Assembly: GCF_003054965.1 (NCBI RefSeq)
Contig: NZ_MIES01000033.1
Coordinates: forward strand, 1,364,001 to 1,428,000
Reading direction: 5' to 3'
Origin: Saccharospirillum sp. MSK14-1
GTDB taxonomy: Bacteria; Pseudomonadota; Gammaproteobacteria; Pseudomonadales; Natronospirillaceae
DNA length: 64,000 nt
The notes under the pieces are model-generated. The model saw only the letters and a program-made list of their open reading frames with translations. It searched no databases and was not told where the DNA came from. How positions within the stretch are numbered: the stretch's first letter is position 1; each line of letters begins with the position of its first letter. Made by a program: the position numbers and the translations under genes. Positions 54,282 through 62,209 of this stretch are shown here, in pieces.

Positions 54282-54944
54282 TTATTGGCCTCCGCTCAGC
54301 GTCGTTTTAATGGAGTTATGAATTTTGCCGCGCATGGGTGAATTGTCACTGTGCGATACACCCAAGTCTTTCAGAATGCCGTCTTCCAGACCGTATATCC
54401 ATCCATGAATGGTCAATTTCTGGCCTTCGTCCCAGGCTTGCTGGACGATTGTGGTTTCTGACAGGCTTTGCACCTGCGCCATAACATTCACTTCGCACAG
54501 ACGGGCAATGCGGGTGGCTTCGTCGTCAATGGCATCGAAGTACTTGCCGTAGAGTTTCATGATGTCCTGAATGTGGCGCAGCCAGTTGTCGATTAAACCC
54601 AAGCGTTGATTTTTCAATGCGGCAGCCACACCACCACAGCCATAATGGCCGGTCACGATGATGTGTTTCACCTTGAGCACTTCCACCGCGAACTGAATGA
54701 CCGACAGACAGTTCAGGTCGGTATGCACGACCAGGTTGGCGACGTTGCGATGGACGAAGACTTCACCGGGCATCAGACCCATGATTTCGTTCGCGGGGAC
54801 GCGGCTGTCCGCACAGCCAATCCACAAAAACTCCGGTTTTTGTTGCTCCGCGAGCTGTCGAAAAAAATCCGGGTCTTCGGCGGTAATCCGTTCAGCCCAT
54901 TGCCGGTTATTTTTTAACAGGTGCTCAAGACTTCTGTGTGGCAT
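54282..54944 (-). CDS. can: Beta-class carbonic anhydrase
   Basis: A 220-residue beta carbonic anhydrase interconverting carbon dioxide and bicarbonate. Zinc ligands and catalytic pair are visible: FLWIGCADSRVPANE (Cys and the Asp/Arg dyad) and IIVTGHYGCGGVAAAL (His and Cys). The length and the C-terminal extension match E. coli Can. It is a zinc enzyme and lies in the run of genes headed by znuA, which may link its expression to zinc supply. Confidence 0.95.
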   Translation of the reverse strand: MPHRSLEHLLKNNRQWAERITAEDPDFFRQLAEQQKPEFLWIGCADSRVPANEIMGLMPGEVFVHRNVANLVVHTDLNCLSVIQFAVEVLKVKHIIVTGHYGCGGVAAALKNQRLGLIDNWLRHIQDIMKLYGKYFDAIDDEATRIARLCEVNVMAQVQSLSETTIVQQAWDEGQKLTIHGWIYGLEDGILKDLGVSHSDNSPMRGKIHNSIKTTLSGGQ

Positions 54945-54974
54945 CGCAACGAATCCTCTGTTCTATTAATGGTG

Positions 54975-55709
54975 TTAAGCGCTGTTGGCGCAGGCTGCCA
55001 GGTAACGACGAATCACATAAGGCATGCCGTGTTCGATGCACTCGACGGTCAGTACATGACCGATGGACACTTCAAGAATATTGGGAATGGTTAGAAAATC
55101 GTTCAGGTTGTTCAAATCCAGGTCGTGACCGGCGTTCAGCTCCAGACCTAATTCAACCGCGCGCGCCGCGGCTGCACGATAAGTCTCGTGCACCTGTGCC
55201 TGGCGGGCGGTGCCGTGCGCACTGGCGTAACCTTCAGTGTAGAGTTCGATGCGCTGGGTGCGTGAGGCGGCTGCCCGTTCAACCTGCTGAATGTCCGGGT
55301 CGAGGAAGCAGGCGGTGCGCACGCCAGCAGCTTCAATGCGCGCCAGTATGCCATCGAGAAAGTCGCCTTGGGTGCTGAAGTCCCACCCGTGATCGGAGGT
55401 CAGCTGACCGGGCGCATCCGGGACCAGTGTGCATTGATCCGGCCGGATCGCTTCAACCAACTGCAAAAAATCTTCGCTCGGGTAGCCTTCGATGTTGAAT
55501 TCAACATTCGGGTATTTGGCTAAGCAGTCGGCCAGGTCGTAGGCATCCTGGCGTTTGATATGGCGTTCATCCTGACGCGGATGAATGGTGATGCCCTGTA
55601 CGCCCAACGCGATGAATTTTTCGGCGAAGTCGACGACATTGGGAAAGTCCCGGCCGCGCGAATTACGCAGCAGGGCAATCTTATTCAGGTTAACGCTCAA
55701 CTGAGTCAT
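54975..55709 (-). CDS. pdxJ: Pyridoxine 5'-phosphate synthase
   Basis: A 244-residue TIM barrel that joins 3-amino-2-oxopropyl phosphate and 1-deoxyxylulose 5-phosphate to form pyridoxine 5'-phosphate. Signatures are SVNLNKIALLRNSRG, GVQGITIHPRQDERHIKRQDAYDL, FNIEGYPSEDFL, LNAGHDLDLNNL and VSIGHVLTVECIEHGM. It is usually placed with recO and acpS; here it stands within the znuA-led run. Gap to the next upstream gene is 41 bases. Confidence 0.95.
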   Translation of the reverse strand: MTQLSVNLNKIALLRNSRGRDFPNVVDFAEKFIALGVQGITIHPRQDERHIKRQDAYDLADCLAKYPNVEFNIEGYPSEDFLQLVEAIRPDQCTLVPDAPGQLTSDHGWDFSTQGDFLDGILARIEAAGVRTACFLDPDIQQVERAAASRTQRIELYTEGYASAHGTARQAQVHETYRAAAARAVELGLELNAGHDLDLNNLNDFLTIPNILEVSIGHVLTVECIEHGMPYVIRRYLAACANSA

Positions 55710-55750
55710 GAAGCACTTCCAACAAGATACGCGGCGATTGTACCAAAACC

Positions 55751-56056
55751 TCAGCCGGTTGCGCTGTCCAGTATCAGGCTGTTTTCACCCGGCGTGACCA
55801 CCAGCTCCGGCGCTTCGGATAACAGAATTTGAACGGCAGCAAATAAGGCAAACAGTGCGTCGTTCTCAGCGATCGGATGCCGGTTTAAAAAGGCCACCGG
55901 CGCGGGTCGCTGTTCATTTTCATAATCACGCCACAAGGCGGCAAAGGCACTGGCCGTGGCGATATCGAGTTCAAAACACAGGCCACCGGCGCGGCGGAAC
56001 CAGTCGCGGTGCACCTGAGGTTGAATCAGCAATCGGTCAAACGGCACCTGACGCAT
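55751..56056 (-). CDS. Hypothetical protein
   Basis: A 101-residue protein (MRQVPFDRLLIQPQVHRDWFRRAGGLCFELDIATASAFAALWRDYENEQRPAPVAFLNRHP, ending LVVTPGENSLILDSATG). It is soluble with no recognised motif. Gaps of 12 bases upstream and 41 downstream place it in the same transcriptional run as the thioesterase and pdxJ. Confidence 0.55.
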   Translation of the reverse strand: MRQVPFDRLLIQPQVHRDWFRRAGGLCFELDIATASAFAALWRDYENEQRPAPVAFLNRHPIAENDALFALFAAVQILLSEAPELVVTPGENSLILDSATG

Positions 56057-56068
56057 GGGCTTAAACCG

Positions 56069-56473
56069 CTACTGAGTCACTAGGATGCGGTAATCGCCGA
56101 TCAGTTCCGCGACCAGTTCGCCGTCAGCATCGCGCGCTTCCACTCGCACGGGCGCGCGCCAATGGCCGCTGGGTCGTTGGTCGGGTTCGGCATCAAACCG
56201 GGCGGTTACGGTTAAATCGCTGGTCGCCGGTTTGGGGTAGCGCACCTGACAATCACGAATGGCGACGGTATCACCGAGTTCGTGCTGTTCGGCCCAGGTA
56301 CCGCTGTGATACCAACCGCTGAGCACCAGCGCCGAGTACTGACTGCCGGCAAACAGCGTGCCTTTGTCGTTGCGGTTTCCGGCCAGCGGGATGCGAAATT
56401 CCGTCCGGTCGGTTTCGCTGGCAACCAGCTCTATACCCAACGCCGTCAGCGGTTCAATTTGCTCGAGTTTCAT
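56069..56473 (-). CDS. YiiD-C-terminal-type thioesterase-like protein (hot-dog fold)
   Basis: A 134-residue hot-dog protein: LGIELVASETDRTEFRIPLAGNRNDKGTLFAGSQYSALVLSGWY, then DCQVRYPKPATSDLTVTARFD. The phrase NRNDKGTLFAGSQ matches the YiiD C-terminal thioesterase-like group, where a long helix follows the GT.F.GS turn. Activity towards acyl-CoA or acyl-ACP is presumed, not shown. It overlaps the HAD gene by four bases. Confidence 0.75.
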   Translation of the reverse strand: MKLEQIEPLTALGIELVASETDRTEFRIPLAGNRNDKGTLFAGSQYSALVLSGWYHSGTWAEQHELGDTVAIRDCQVRYPKPATSDLTVTARFDAEPDQRPSGHWRAPVRVEARDADGELVAELIGDYRILVTQ

Positions 56474-57153
56474 TCCGCGGCTCCCAGTTCATCGAACCAG
56501 CGCGGGAATTCGACCAGCGATGGCAACACGCTTAATTGACCGTGCCAGCTGGGATCGGTATCGATCAGATCCGGCACATGCAAGACATGACAGCCCGCTG
56601 CCAACGCCGATCGCACGCCGTTAGCGGAGTCTTCCACCGCCAGCGCCCTGCCCGGTTCCAGCCCTAATAGTTCACTGCCGCGCAGATAGGGCTCCGGGTG
56701 GGGTTTGCCCTGGCTGACCTGATCGCCGCCGAGCACGCGGTCAAACCGGTCCAGCACGCCCAGGCCTGACAATTTCGTTTGTGCGACGTCGGTACGGCTG
56801 CTGGTCACCACCATCTGCGGCAAGCCGAGCGAGCGCACATGATCGAGTGCGGCTTCAACGCCGGGCTTTAATTCCAGCTCGGTTTTAGCGAGCTCCAGAT
56901 AGCCGTAGTGGGTTTGGTCGATCCAGTATTCGGCGAGTTCCTGAGTATCGACAAACTGACCAAACCAATGGATTAAGCCGGTTCGGTTCAGGCCAATGGT
57001 TTCCAGATAGCGTTGCGCCGCATCCGGCACCGGGCCGCCATTAGAATTCACTTCGACAAAGGCATCGCGCACCAGGCGTTCGGAGTCGATCAGCACACCG
57101 TCCATATCCCACAACACGCCCGCAGGCGCAGACTGAACAGCAACAGACGTCAT
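56470..57153 (-). CDS. HAD-superfamily sugar-phosphatase-like hydrolase
   Basis: A 227-residue HAD hydrolase. Motif I is LWDMDGVLIDSE (nucleophile and acid/base Asp), motif II is VVTSSRT, and motif III/IV is GKPHPEPYLRGSELLGLEPGRALAVEDSANGV. The cap domain lies between about 20 and 90. It resembles the 2-deoxyglucose-6-phosphatase/beta-phosphoglucomutase group (YniC-like). It overlaps both neighbours by four bases, so it is co-transcribed with znuA. Confidence 0.87.
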   Translation of the reverse strand: MTSVAVQSAPAGVLWDMDGVLIDSERLVRDAFVEVNSNGGPVPDAAQRYLETIGLNRTGLIHWFGQFVDTQELAEYWIDQTHYGYLELAKTELELKPGVEAALDHVRSLGLPQMVVTSSRTDVAQTKLSGLGVLDRFDRVLGGDQVSQGKPHPEPYLRGSELLGLEPGRALAVEDSANGVRSALAAGCHVLHVPDLIDTDPSWHGQLSVLPSLVEFPRWFDELGAAE

Positions 57154-58079
57154 GACACATTCTCCAGGCAGGTGGCTAGGGTATCGGCAAGCTGGGTGAG
57201 AATACGTTCATACAGGTCGGGACCGGGTTCCAGCGTCGACCCCAGCGGATCGATCTGCGACAACACCCCGTTTGGCACGGCCTGCTGTAAAGGCTGCATC
57301 CAGCGCGAACTGAATTGCGGTTCGTGCAGCAAGCACACACCACCCACCTCATTGGCACGCTGTGCCAATTGCGCCACGGTGCGCGGGCCGGGCGGGATTT
57401 CCGGAGTCACCACCAGAGCGCCTAAAGCGTTTAATTGGAAGGCGCGTTCGAAATACTGAAAGCCGTCGTGGAACACGATAAAGGGGCGTTCACGAACCGG
57501 CGCCAAACGCGCATCCAAGTCGGCGTATAACTCTTGCAGGCGCTGCTGTTCGCTTGCGGCGTTGGCTCGATAGCTCTCGGCGTTGGCCGGGTCGAGCTGG
57601 GCCAGTTCGTCGGCCAGCGCGCTCACAAAGCGTTCCGCATTGCGCGGATCGAGCCAGAAATGGGGGTCGAGTGCGCCGTGATCATGATCGCCGTGCAGCG
57701 CTTCAGCGGCGGTTTCGAACAGGGCTTCCCGCGGTTCGTATTGGCGCATGCCTTGGTCATAATCGTGCCAGTGCCAGTTCACCGCTGTTTCAGGCAAGCG
57801 CGCCACCAATCGCGCCAGACCGGTTTCCAGTTCCGGGCCGACCCAGACTAATACATCCGCTTGGGTGAGCGTACGCAGTTGATCCGGTGACAAACCGGAC
57901 CCATGTGGCGATTGCTGGCGTTCATAGATCAGAGCGGGCTCACTGATGCCCTCGGTCACGGCCGTCGCCAAGCTGTGCAAGGGTGCCAGAGAAACCACCA
58001 CATTCGGCGCGGCCAGGACAGACAGAGAGCAAAGCGAGATAACAGCACCCAACAACAGATGCCGACAAAAACGGGTCAT
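57150..58079 (-). CDS. znuA: Zinc ABC transporter, periplasmic binding protein
   Basis: A 309-residue cluster A-I metal-binding protein with signal peptide MTRFCRHLLLGAVISLCSLSVLA. The central His/Asp-rich loop (EALHGDHDHGALDPHFWLDPRNAERF) is characteristic of zinc rather than manganese carriers, though shorter than in E. coli. Other metal ligands would be His in SLAPLHSLATAV, FIVFHDGFQYFE and the late acidic position near GSTLEPGPDLYE. It is divergent from znuCB, with a Zur-like site between, and heads a run of seven minus-strand genes with overlaps or short gaps. Confidence 0.92.
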   Translation of the reverse strand: MTRFCRHLLLGAVISLCSLSVLAAPNVVVSLAPLHSLATAVTEGISEPALIYERQQSPHGSGLSPDQLRTLTQADVLVWVGPELETGLARLVARLPETAVNWHWHDYDQGMRQYEPREALFETAAEALHGDHDHGALDPHFWLDPRNAERFVSALADELAQLDPANAESYRANAASEQQRLQELYADLDARLAPVRERPFIVFHDGFQYFERAFQLNALGALVVTPEIPPGPRTVAQLAQRANEVGGVCLLHEPQFSSRWMQPLQQAVPNGVLSQIDPLGSTLEPGPDLYERILTQLADTLATCLENVS

Positions 58080-58113
58080 GCAGACTCCAAGACAAACAGG
58101 ACGTTAACAGGCT

Positions 58114-58135
58114 GGATGATATACAGTAACATACC
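58114..58135. promoter_or_regulatory. Zur-box-like operator between znuA and znuC
   Basis: The minus strand reads GGTATGTTACTG followed by TATATCATCC. It matches the gammaproteobacterial Zur palindrome (GAAATGTTATANTATAACATTTC) at ATGTTA, TATA and CAT. It lies 35 bases from the znuA start and 63 from the znuC start, where it could control both. No zur gene is in the window. Confidence 0.65.
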
Positions 58136-58197
58136 GCACCTCATCGCGGCGCCGTCCCGAGCAAAATAACGGTTGCCACCCTAAATAAGGACGCTTT

Positions 58198-58953
58198 GTG
58201 TCACAACCAAGCTCTCGCCTGATCGAAGGTCGCCAACTGGGCGTCCGGCTCGGCGGCAAAACCATCATCAGCGGTGTCGATATTCGCATCGACGCCGGTC
58301 AGATTGTTACCCTGATCGGCCCCAACGGCGCGGGCAAATCAACGCTGATCAAAGCCCTTCTCGGTGTGCATAAAATCACCGATGGCGAATTCTACGCCAA
58401 ACCCAACCTCAGCGTCGGCTATATGCCGCAACGCGTGCCCATCGATGACAGCTTGCCATTGGCGGTACATCGATTGATGACGCTGACTCATCGCGCCCGC
58501 CGCGACGAGGTTCTTGCAGCCCTGGCGTTAACCGAGGTTGCCCACCTGATCGACCGGCCGGTGCAGCAGCTGAGCGGCGGCGAGTTTCAACGCGTTATGC
58601 TGGCGCGCGCCTTGCTCAAACAGCCCGATCTGCTGGTGCTGGACGAGCCAGTACAAGGCGTCGATTTCAGCGGCGAAGTGGCGCTGTACAAACTGATTCA
58701 ACGGCTGCGTGATGAACGCGGCTATGCCGTCTTGATGGTGTCGCACGATCTGCATTTAGTGATGGCGGCAACCGACGAAGTGCTCTGTCTGAACGGTCAC
58801 CTGTGCTGTTCCGGTACGCCGGAAAGCATCACTCAGGAACCAACGTTTACCTCGCTGTTCGGCCCGCATCAGGCCGATGCCCTGGCGTTTTACAGCCACC
58901 ATCACGACCATGAACACGACCTCGCCCACCAGGGAGGTCACAGCCATGATTGA
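58198..58953 (+). CDS. znuC: Zinc ABC transporter, ATPase
   Basis: A 251-residue ATPase, GTG start at 58198. Walker A is GPNGAGKST, the signature is QLSGGEFQR, Walker B is LLVLDEPVQG and the H-loop is VSHDLH. The C-terminal His-rich tail (FYSHHHDHEHDLAHQGGHSHD) is typical of zinc-uptake ATPases. It overlaps znuB by eight bases. Confidence 0.94.
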   Translation: MSQPSSRLIEGRQLGVRLGGKTIISGVDIRIDAGQIVTLIGPNGAGKSTLIKALLGVHKITDGEFYAKPNLSVGYMPQRVPIDDSLPLAVHRLMTLTHRARRDEVLAALALTEVAHLIDRPVQQLSGGEFQRVMLARALLKQPDLLVLDEPVQGVDFSGEVALYKLIQRLRDERGYAVLMVSHDLHLVMAATDEVLCLNGHLCCSGTPESITQEPTFTSLFGPHQADALAFYSHHHDHEHDLAHQGGHSHD

Positions 58954-59740
58954 GCTGTTATGGCCGGCATTGCTCGCGGGCAGTGGCATTGCGCTGGTAG
59001 CCGGCCCGCTGGGTTCGCTGATGGTGTGGCGACGCATGGCGTATTTTGGCGACACCATGGCGCATTCGGGCCTGCTCGGTGTCACTTTGGCGGTGGTGCT
59101 GAATCTGAACCTGACCGCAGGCATTGCACTGGTGACCACGGCCTTGGCCTTGTTGCTGTTTACCTTACAGCGCCAGCGCCGTCTGCCCGCCGACACCTTG
59201 CTGGGCATTATGTCGCACGGCTCACTCGCCATCGGCATGCTGGTACTGGCGTTTTCGCCCACGGTACGGATGGACTTAAGTGGCCTGCTGTTTGGCGATT
59301 TGCTCGCGGTCAATGGCAGCGATGTGGTAGTGGTCTGGGTAATTGTCGCGCTGGCGTTGCCGGTGATCGGTTTTGCCTGGCGGCCGCTGCTGGCCGCCAC
59401 GGTGAACGAAGACCTGGCCCGCGCCGAAGGCATCGCTACCGACTGGCTGCGTGTGCTTTATTTAGTCTTGATTGCGCTGGTGATCGCCGTGGCGATGAAA
59501 ATCGTCGGTATTTTGTTGATCACGGCCCTGATGATTATTCCTGCGGCCGCTGCGCGCTGGTTAGCGCGGACACCGGAGCAAATGGCCATTGGCGCGTCTG
59601 TGCTGGGGCTTATTGCGGTCTGGTTCGGGCTGGCGGCCAGCTGGTTTGCCAACGCGCCCAGTGGACCGACCATCGTGGTTGCTGCGGTGGTCGCCTTTAT
59701 GCTGACGCTCGGACTCAGCCGGTTACCCCGCCAAAACTGA
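58946..59740 (+). CDS. znuB: Zinc ABC transporter, permease
   Basis: A 264-residue permease with about eight membrane segments. ATG 58946 is chosen: the start MIELLWPALLAGSGIALVAGPLGSLMVWRRMAYFGDTMAHSGLLG is the family start, and it overlaps znuC by eight bases. The phrase MKIVGILLITALMIIPAAAARWLARTPEQM is diagnostic of the ZnuB/MntB family. A bidirectional terminator follows. Confidence 0.94.
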   Translation: MIELLWPALLAGSGIALVAGPLGSLMVWRRMAYFGDTMAHSGLLGVTLAVVLNLNLTAGIALVTTALALLLFTLQRQRRLPADTLLGIMSHGSLAIGMLVLAFSPTVRMDLSGLLFGDLLAVNGSDVVVVWVIVALALPVIGFAWRPLLAATVNEDLARAEGIATDWLRVLYLVLIALVIAVAMKIVGILLITALMIIPAAAARWLARTPEQMAIGASVLGLIAVWFGLAASWFANAPSGPTIVVAAVVAFMLTLGLSRLPRQN

Positions 59741-59758
59741 CGCGCAACCGACGGACAC

Positions 59759-59788
59759 AAAAAAGGCCATCCACTGATGGCCTTTTTT
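59759..59788. terminator. Bidirectional Rho-independent terminator
   Basis: Stem GGCCATC/GATGGCC with loop CACT, A-tract before and T-tract after; shared by znuB (plus) and the DUF4404 gene (minus). Confidence 0.92.
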
Positions 59789-59811
59789 AATGATTCAATA
59801 AAGCATCCCAG

Positions 59812-60066
59812 TTAGATGCCCATCGAGGCCAGCGCTTCCAAAACGCTGCGTGCCACTGAGGCGCTGCGCGGATGGTCAACGCTCAAGTCTTCAATCAACA
59901 CCTCGACCGATTCACGCAGACTGGGCTCTTCCGGATCCGGCTCGCCTTCGTTGTGCAGGTGATATTCCACTTTCTCTAACATGGCGCGCTGTTGCTCGCT
60001 GACTTCGGATTCATCCATGGTCGCGCGCAGGCGCTCCAGTAGACTGCGAAGTTCTTGATCGGCCAT
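59812..60066 (-). CDS. DUF4404 family protein
   Basis: An 84-residue acidic protein: MADQELRSLLERLRATMDESEVSEQQRAMLEKVEYHLHN, ASVARSVLEALASMGI. The two helices with an acidic linker and the SVARSVLEALASMGI ending match DUF4404. Function unknown. It is divergent from cueR. Confidence 0.78.
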   Translation of the reverse strand: MADQELRSLLERLRATMDESEVSEQQRAMLEKVEYHLHNEGEPDPEEPSLRESVEVLIEDLSVDHPRSASVARSVLEALASMGI

Positions 60067-60148
60067 CTGCGTCTCCTTATATCCAGGGTCGGTACGAATG
60101 ACACTTCAGTACTGACTATAGTTGGGATCTACCTTGGAACAACAAGGC

Positions 60149-60179
60149 TTGACCTTACCATCGTGAGAAGGTTGATAAT
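60149..60179 (+). promoter_or_regulatory. CueR-type promoter/operator (19-bp spacer)
   Basis: -35 TTGACC (60149-60154) and -10 GATAAT (60174-60179) are separated by 19 bases, too long for normal transcription. The spacer carries the dyad CCTTACC...GAAGG (ACCTT/AAGGT arms). This is the geometry of MerR-family promoters, so cueR likely controls its own expression. A second partial dyad CCTTG-N6-CAAGG precedes it at 60132-60147. Confidence 0.82.
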
Positions 60180-60206
60180 GCCCTATCACGACAACAGGAG
60201 GCTGTG

Positions 60207-60608
60207 ATGCAAATCAAACAAGCATCCAAAGCCAGCGGCCTGCCGCCACGAACCATTCGTTATTACGAAAGCCGCGGGCTGATCCGCTCGCAACGCGCGG
60301 CCAATGGCTATCGTCATTACCACAGTGACGACATTGAGCGGCTGCAATTTTTGCAGCGCGCCCGAGCGTTGGGGTTTTCACTCGAAGAATGCGCCGATTT
60401 ACTGGCCCTGCAACGCGACCCAAACCGGGCCAGTGCCCAGGTGCGTGACATTGCCGAGCAACACCTGGTCGATGTTGACGCCAAGATTGAGCAGCTGCAG
60501 CAGATGAAAGCACAACTGTCCGACTGGATCCGTCAATGCCCGGGCGATGCATCCTCCCATTGCAGCATTCTTGAAGGCTTGGCTCAGGGCGAATCACAAA
60601 GCGCTTGA
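60207..60608 (+). CDS. cueR: Copper-responsive MerR-family regulator CueR
   Basis: A 133-residue regulator started at ATG 60207. The winged helix reads MQIKQASKASGLPPRTIRYYESRGLI, then RAANGYRHY. The Cu(I) site is Cys111 and Cys119 in CPGDASSHC, the spacing of E. coli CueR (112/120), and Ser76 sits where monovalent-metal sensors have Ser. It should activate copper efflux genes (copA type). None is in this window, so its targets lie elsewhere apart from its own promoter. Confidence 0.92.
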   Translation: MQIKQASKASGLPPRTIRYYESRGLIRSQRAANGYRHYHSDDIERLQFLQRARALGFSLEECADLLALQRDPNRASAQVRDIAEQHLVDVDAKIEQLQQMKAQLSDWIRQCPGDASSHCSILEGLAQGESQSA

Positions 60609-60709
60609 GTCATCCATCGGGCGACTCACGGCGTAAGCACCTGACCTTTCAACACCGGTGCAAAGCCAGCTATGCTCGATGCAGTCACTAACCGCTATAC
60701 GAGGATGCC

Positions 60710-61336
60710 ATGTCCTGGCTCACACTCGCCTGGTTCGTTCCAGCCTGTTTCGCACTGAACATGACCCCAGGTCCCAACAATTTAATGGCGTTAAGCAATG
60801 GCAAACGCTATGGCTTCGGCCATGCCTGCCTCGCCGGTCTCGGTCGCCTGGGTGCGTTTTCGGTGATGATCACACTGGCCGCCTCTGGCCTCGCCACCCT
60901 GCTCTATGCGTCAGAATTATTTTTTACGGTGCTCAAAGTCGGCGGTGCGCTCTATTTGTTTTGGCTGGCCGTGCAGATGTGGCGCAGTGATGCAAACCTC
61001 GACGCTGTGGATTCCGGTCAACCCTTGTCGCTAATGGCCCTGGCTCGTCAGGAGTTTTTGCTCGCGGCGGGCAACCCTAAGGCGATTCTGATCTTTACCG
61101 CTTTTCTGCCCCAGTTTGTTGATCCGTCGGCTGCGGTGGGTGTGCAATTTTTTATTTTGGGCAGCTGTTTTCTGCTGCTGGAATGGCTGGCGATTGCGCT
61201 GTATGCCAGCGCCGGTCGACTGCTCAATAAAGGGCTGGGCAAACCCCGCTGGCAACGGGCGTTCAACCGTCTGTGCGCCATGTTGCTCGGCAGTGCGGGT
61301 CTTGGGTTGTTGCTGTCGAAGCGCCTGCCCGCTTAA
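60710..61336 (+). CDS. LysE-family amino-acid exporter
   Basis: A 208-residue inner-membrane protein with about six segments. The family start LNMTPGPNNLMALSNGKRYGFG and the later AAGNPKAILIFTAFLPQFVDP are diagnostic of the LysE/RhtB family. The substrate cannot be told from sequence. It is followed after 18 bases by the MscS gene, with AAGGAG before it. Confidence 0.9.
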   Translation: MSWLTLAWFVPACFALNMTPGPNNLMALSNGKRYGFGHACLAGLGRLGAFSVMITLAASGLATLLYASELFFTVLKVGGALYLFWLAVQMWRSDANLDAVDSGQPLSLMALARQEFLLAAGNPKAILIFTAFLPQFVDPSAAVGVQFFILGSCFLLLEWLAIALYASAGRLLNKGLGKPRWQRAFNRLCAMLLGSAGLGLLLSKRLPA

Positions 61337-61354
61337 TTTTTCGTTGTTAAGGAG

Positions 61355-62206
61355 ATGGTTTTGATCGATTGGATGGTTAATTTCTGGAACAGCCACGCGC
61401 CACTGATGTTGCGTGTGGGCTATCAGATTATTCTGGTGCTGCTGGTGTTTATTGTGGCGGGTATTTTATCGCGCACACTGAAATCCCAGGTGACCAAAAA
61501 CTCCAAACGCTTTGCCCGACTGGACCCAATGCTGGTGCCGATTTTTGCGGGCATGGTGGGTTATTCGGTGTACGTCATCGCGGTGGTGATCGTGCTCGAT
61601 ATTTTCGGCGTCAACACCAACTCCATCGTGGCGCTGCTCGGTGCCGCTGGTCTTGCCGTTGGTTTAGCGCTGAAGGATACGCTGAGCAATATTGCCGCGG
61701 GCATTATGATGCTGATGCTGCGGCCATTCCGAACGGGCGATTACATCAGCTTTAACAGCACCAGCGGAACGGTGGAAGAAATCACCTTGTTCAACACCAT
61801 TTTAATCACGCCGGACGGTCAATACGTATCGGCGCCAAACTCCAATGTCTGGGGCGCGACCATTCAGAATTCGACGCGCAACGGCACTCGCCGAATGGAC
61901 GTGGTGGTCGGTGTGGCTTACGACGACGACCTGAACGCGGGCTTCGCCGCGCTGCGTAAAATCGTCGATGCGGAGCCGCGCTTTCTGCCCGACCCGCCAC
62001 CGCAAATCATGGTGCAATCGCTGGGCGATTCGTCCGTCAATTTGCAAATTCGTGCCTGGGCAACGGTCGATGACTACTGGCCGTTATGGTGGGATATGCA
62101 ACGCGTGGTAAAAGATGAAATTGAAGCGGCCGGTTTGACCATTCCGTTCCCGCAGCGCGATGTGCATCACTACAACACCGCGCCGGATCAGCACAAACCG
62201 GGCTAA
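61355..62206 (+). CDS. Small-conductance mechanosensitive channel (MscS family)
   Basis: A 283-residue protein matching E. coli MscS in length. Three N-terminal membrane segments (about 17-38, 63-85, 95-125) end in the pore helix LLGAAGLAVGLALKDTLSNIAAGIMML, whose Ala/Gly packing is the hallmark of the gate. The beta domain (FRTGDYISFNSTSGTVEEITLFNTILITPDGQYVSAPNSNVWGATIQN) and the C-terminal domain follow. It opens under membrane tension to release osmolytes after downshock. AAGGAG precedes the ATG. Confidence 0.93.
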   Translation: MVLIDWMVNFWNSHAPLMLRVGYQIILVLLVFIVAGILSRTLKSQVTKNSKRFARLDPMLVPIFAGMVGYSVYVIAVVIVLDIFGVNTNSIVALLGAAGLAVGLALKDTLSNIAAGIMMLMLRPFRTGDYISFNSTSGTVEEITLFNTILITPDGQYVSAPNSNVWGATIQNSTRNGTRRMDVVVGVAYDDDLNAGFAALRKIVDAEPRFLPDPPPQIMVQSLGDSSVNLQIRAWATVDDYWPLWWDMQRVVKDEIEAAGLTIPFPQRDVHHYNTAPDQHKPG

Positions 62207-62209
62207 GGT

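Noticed and set aside
59812-60066. Antitoxin-like small protein
   Set aside because: Ends and length fit DUF4404 and no toxin partner adjoins.
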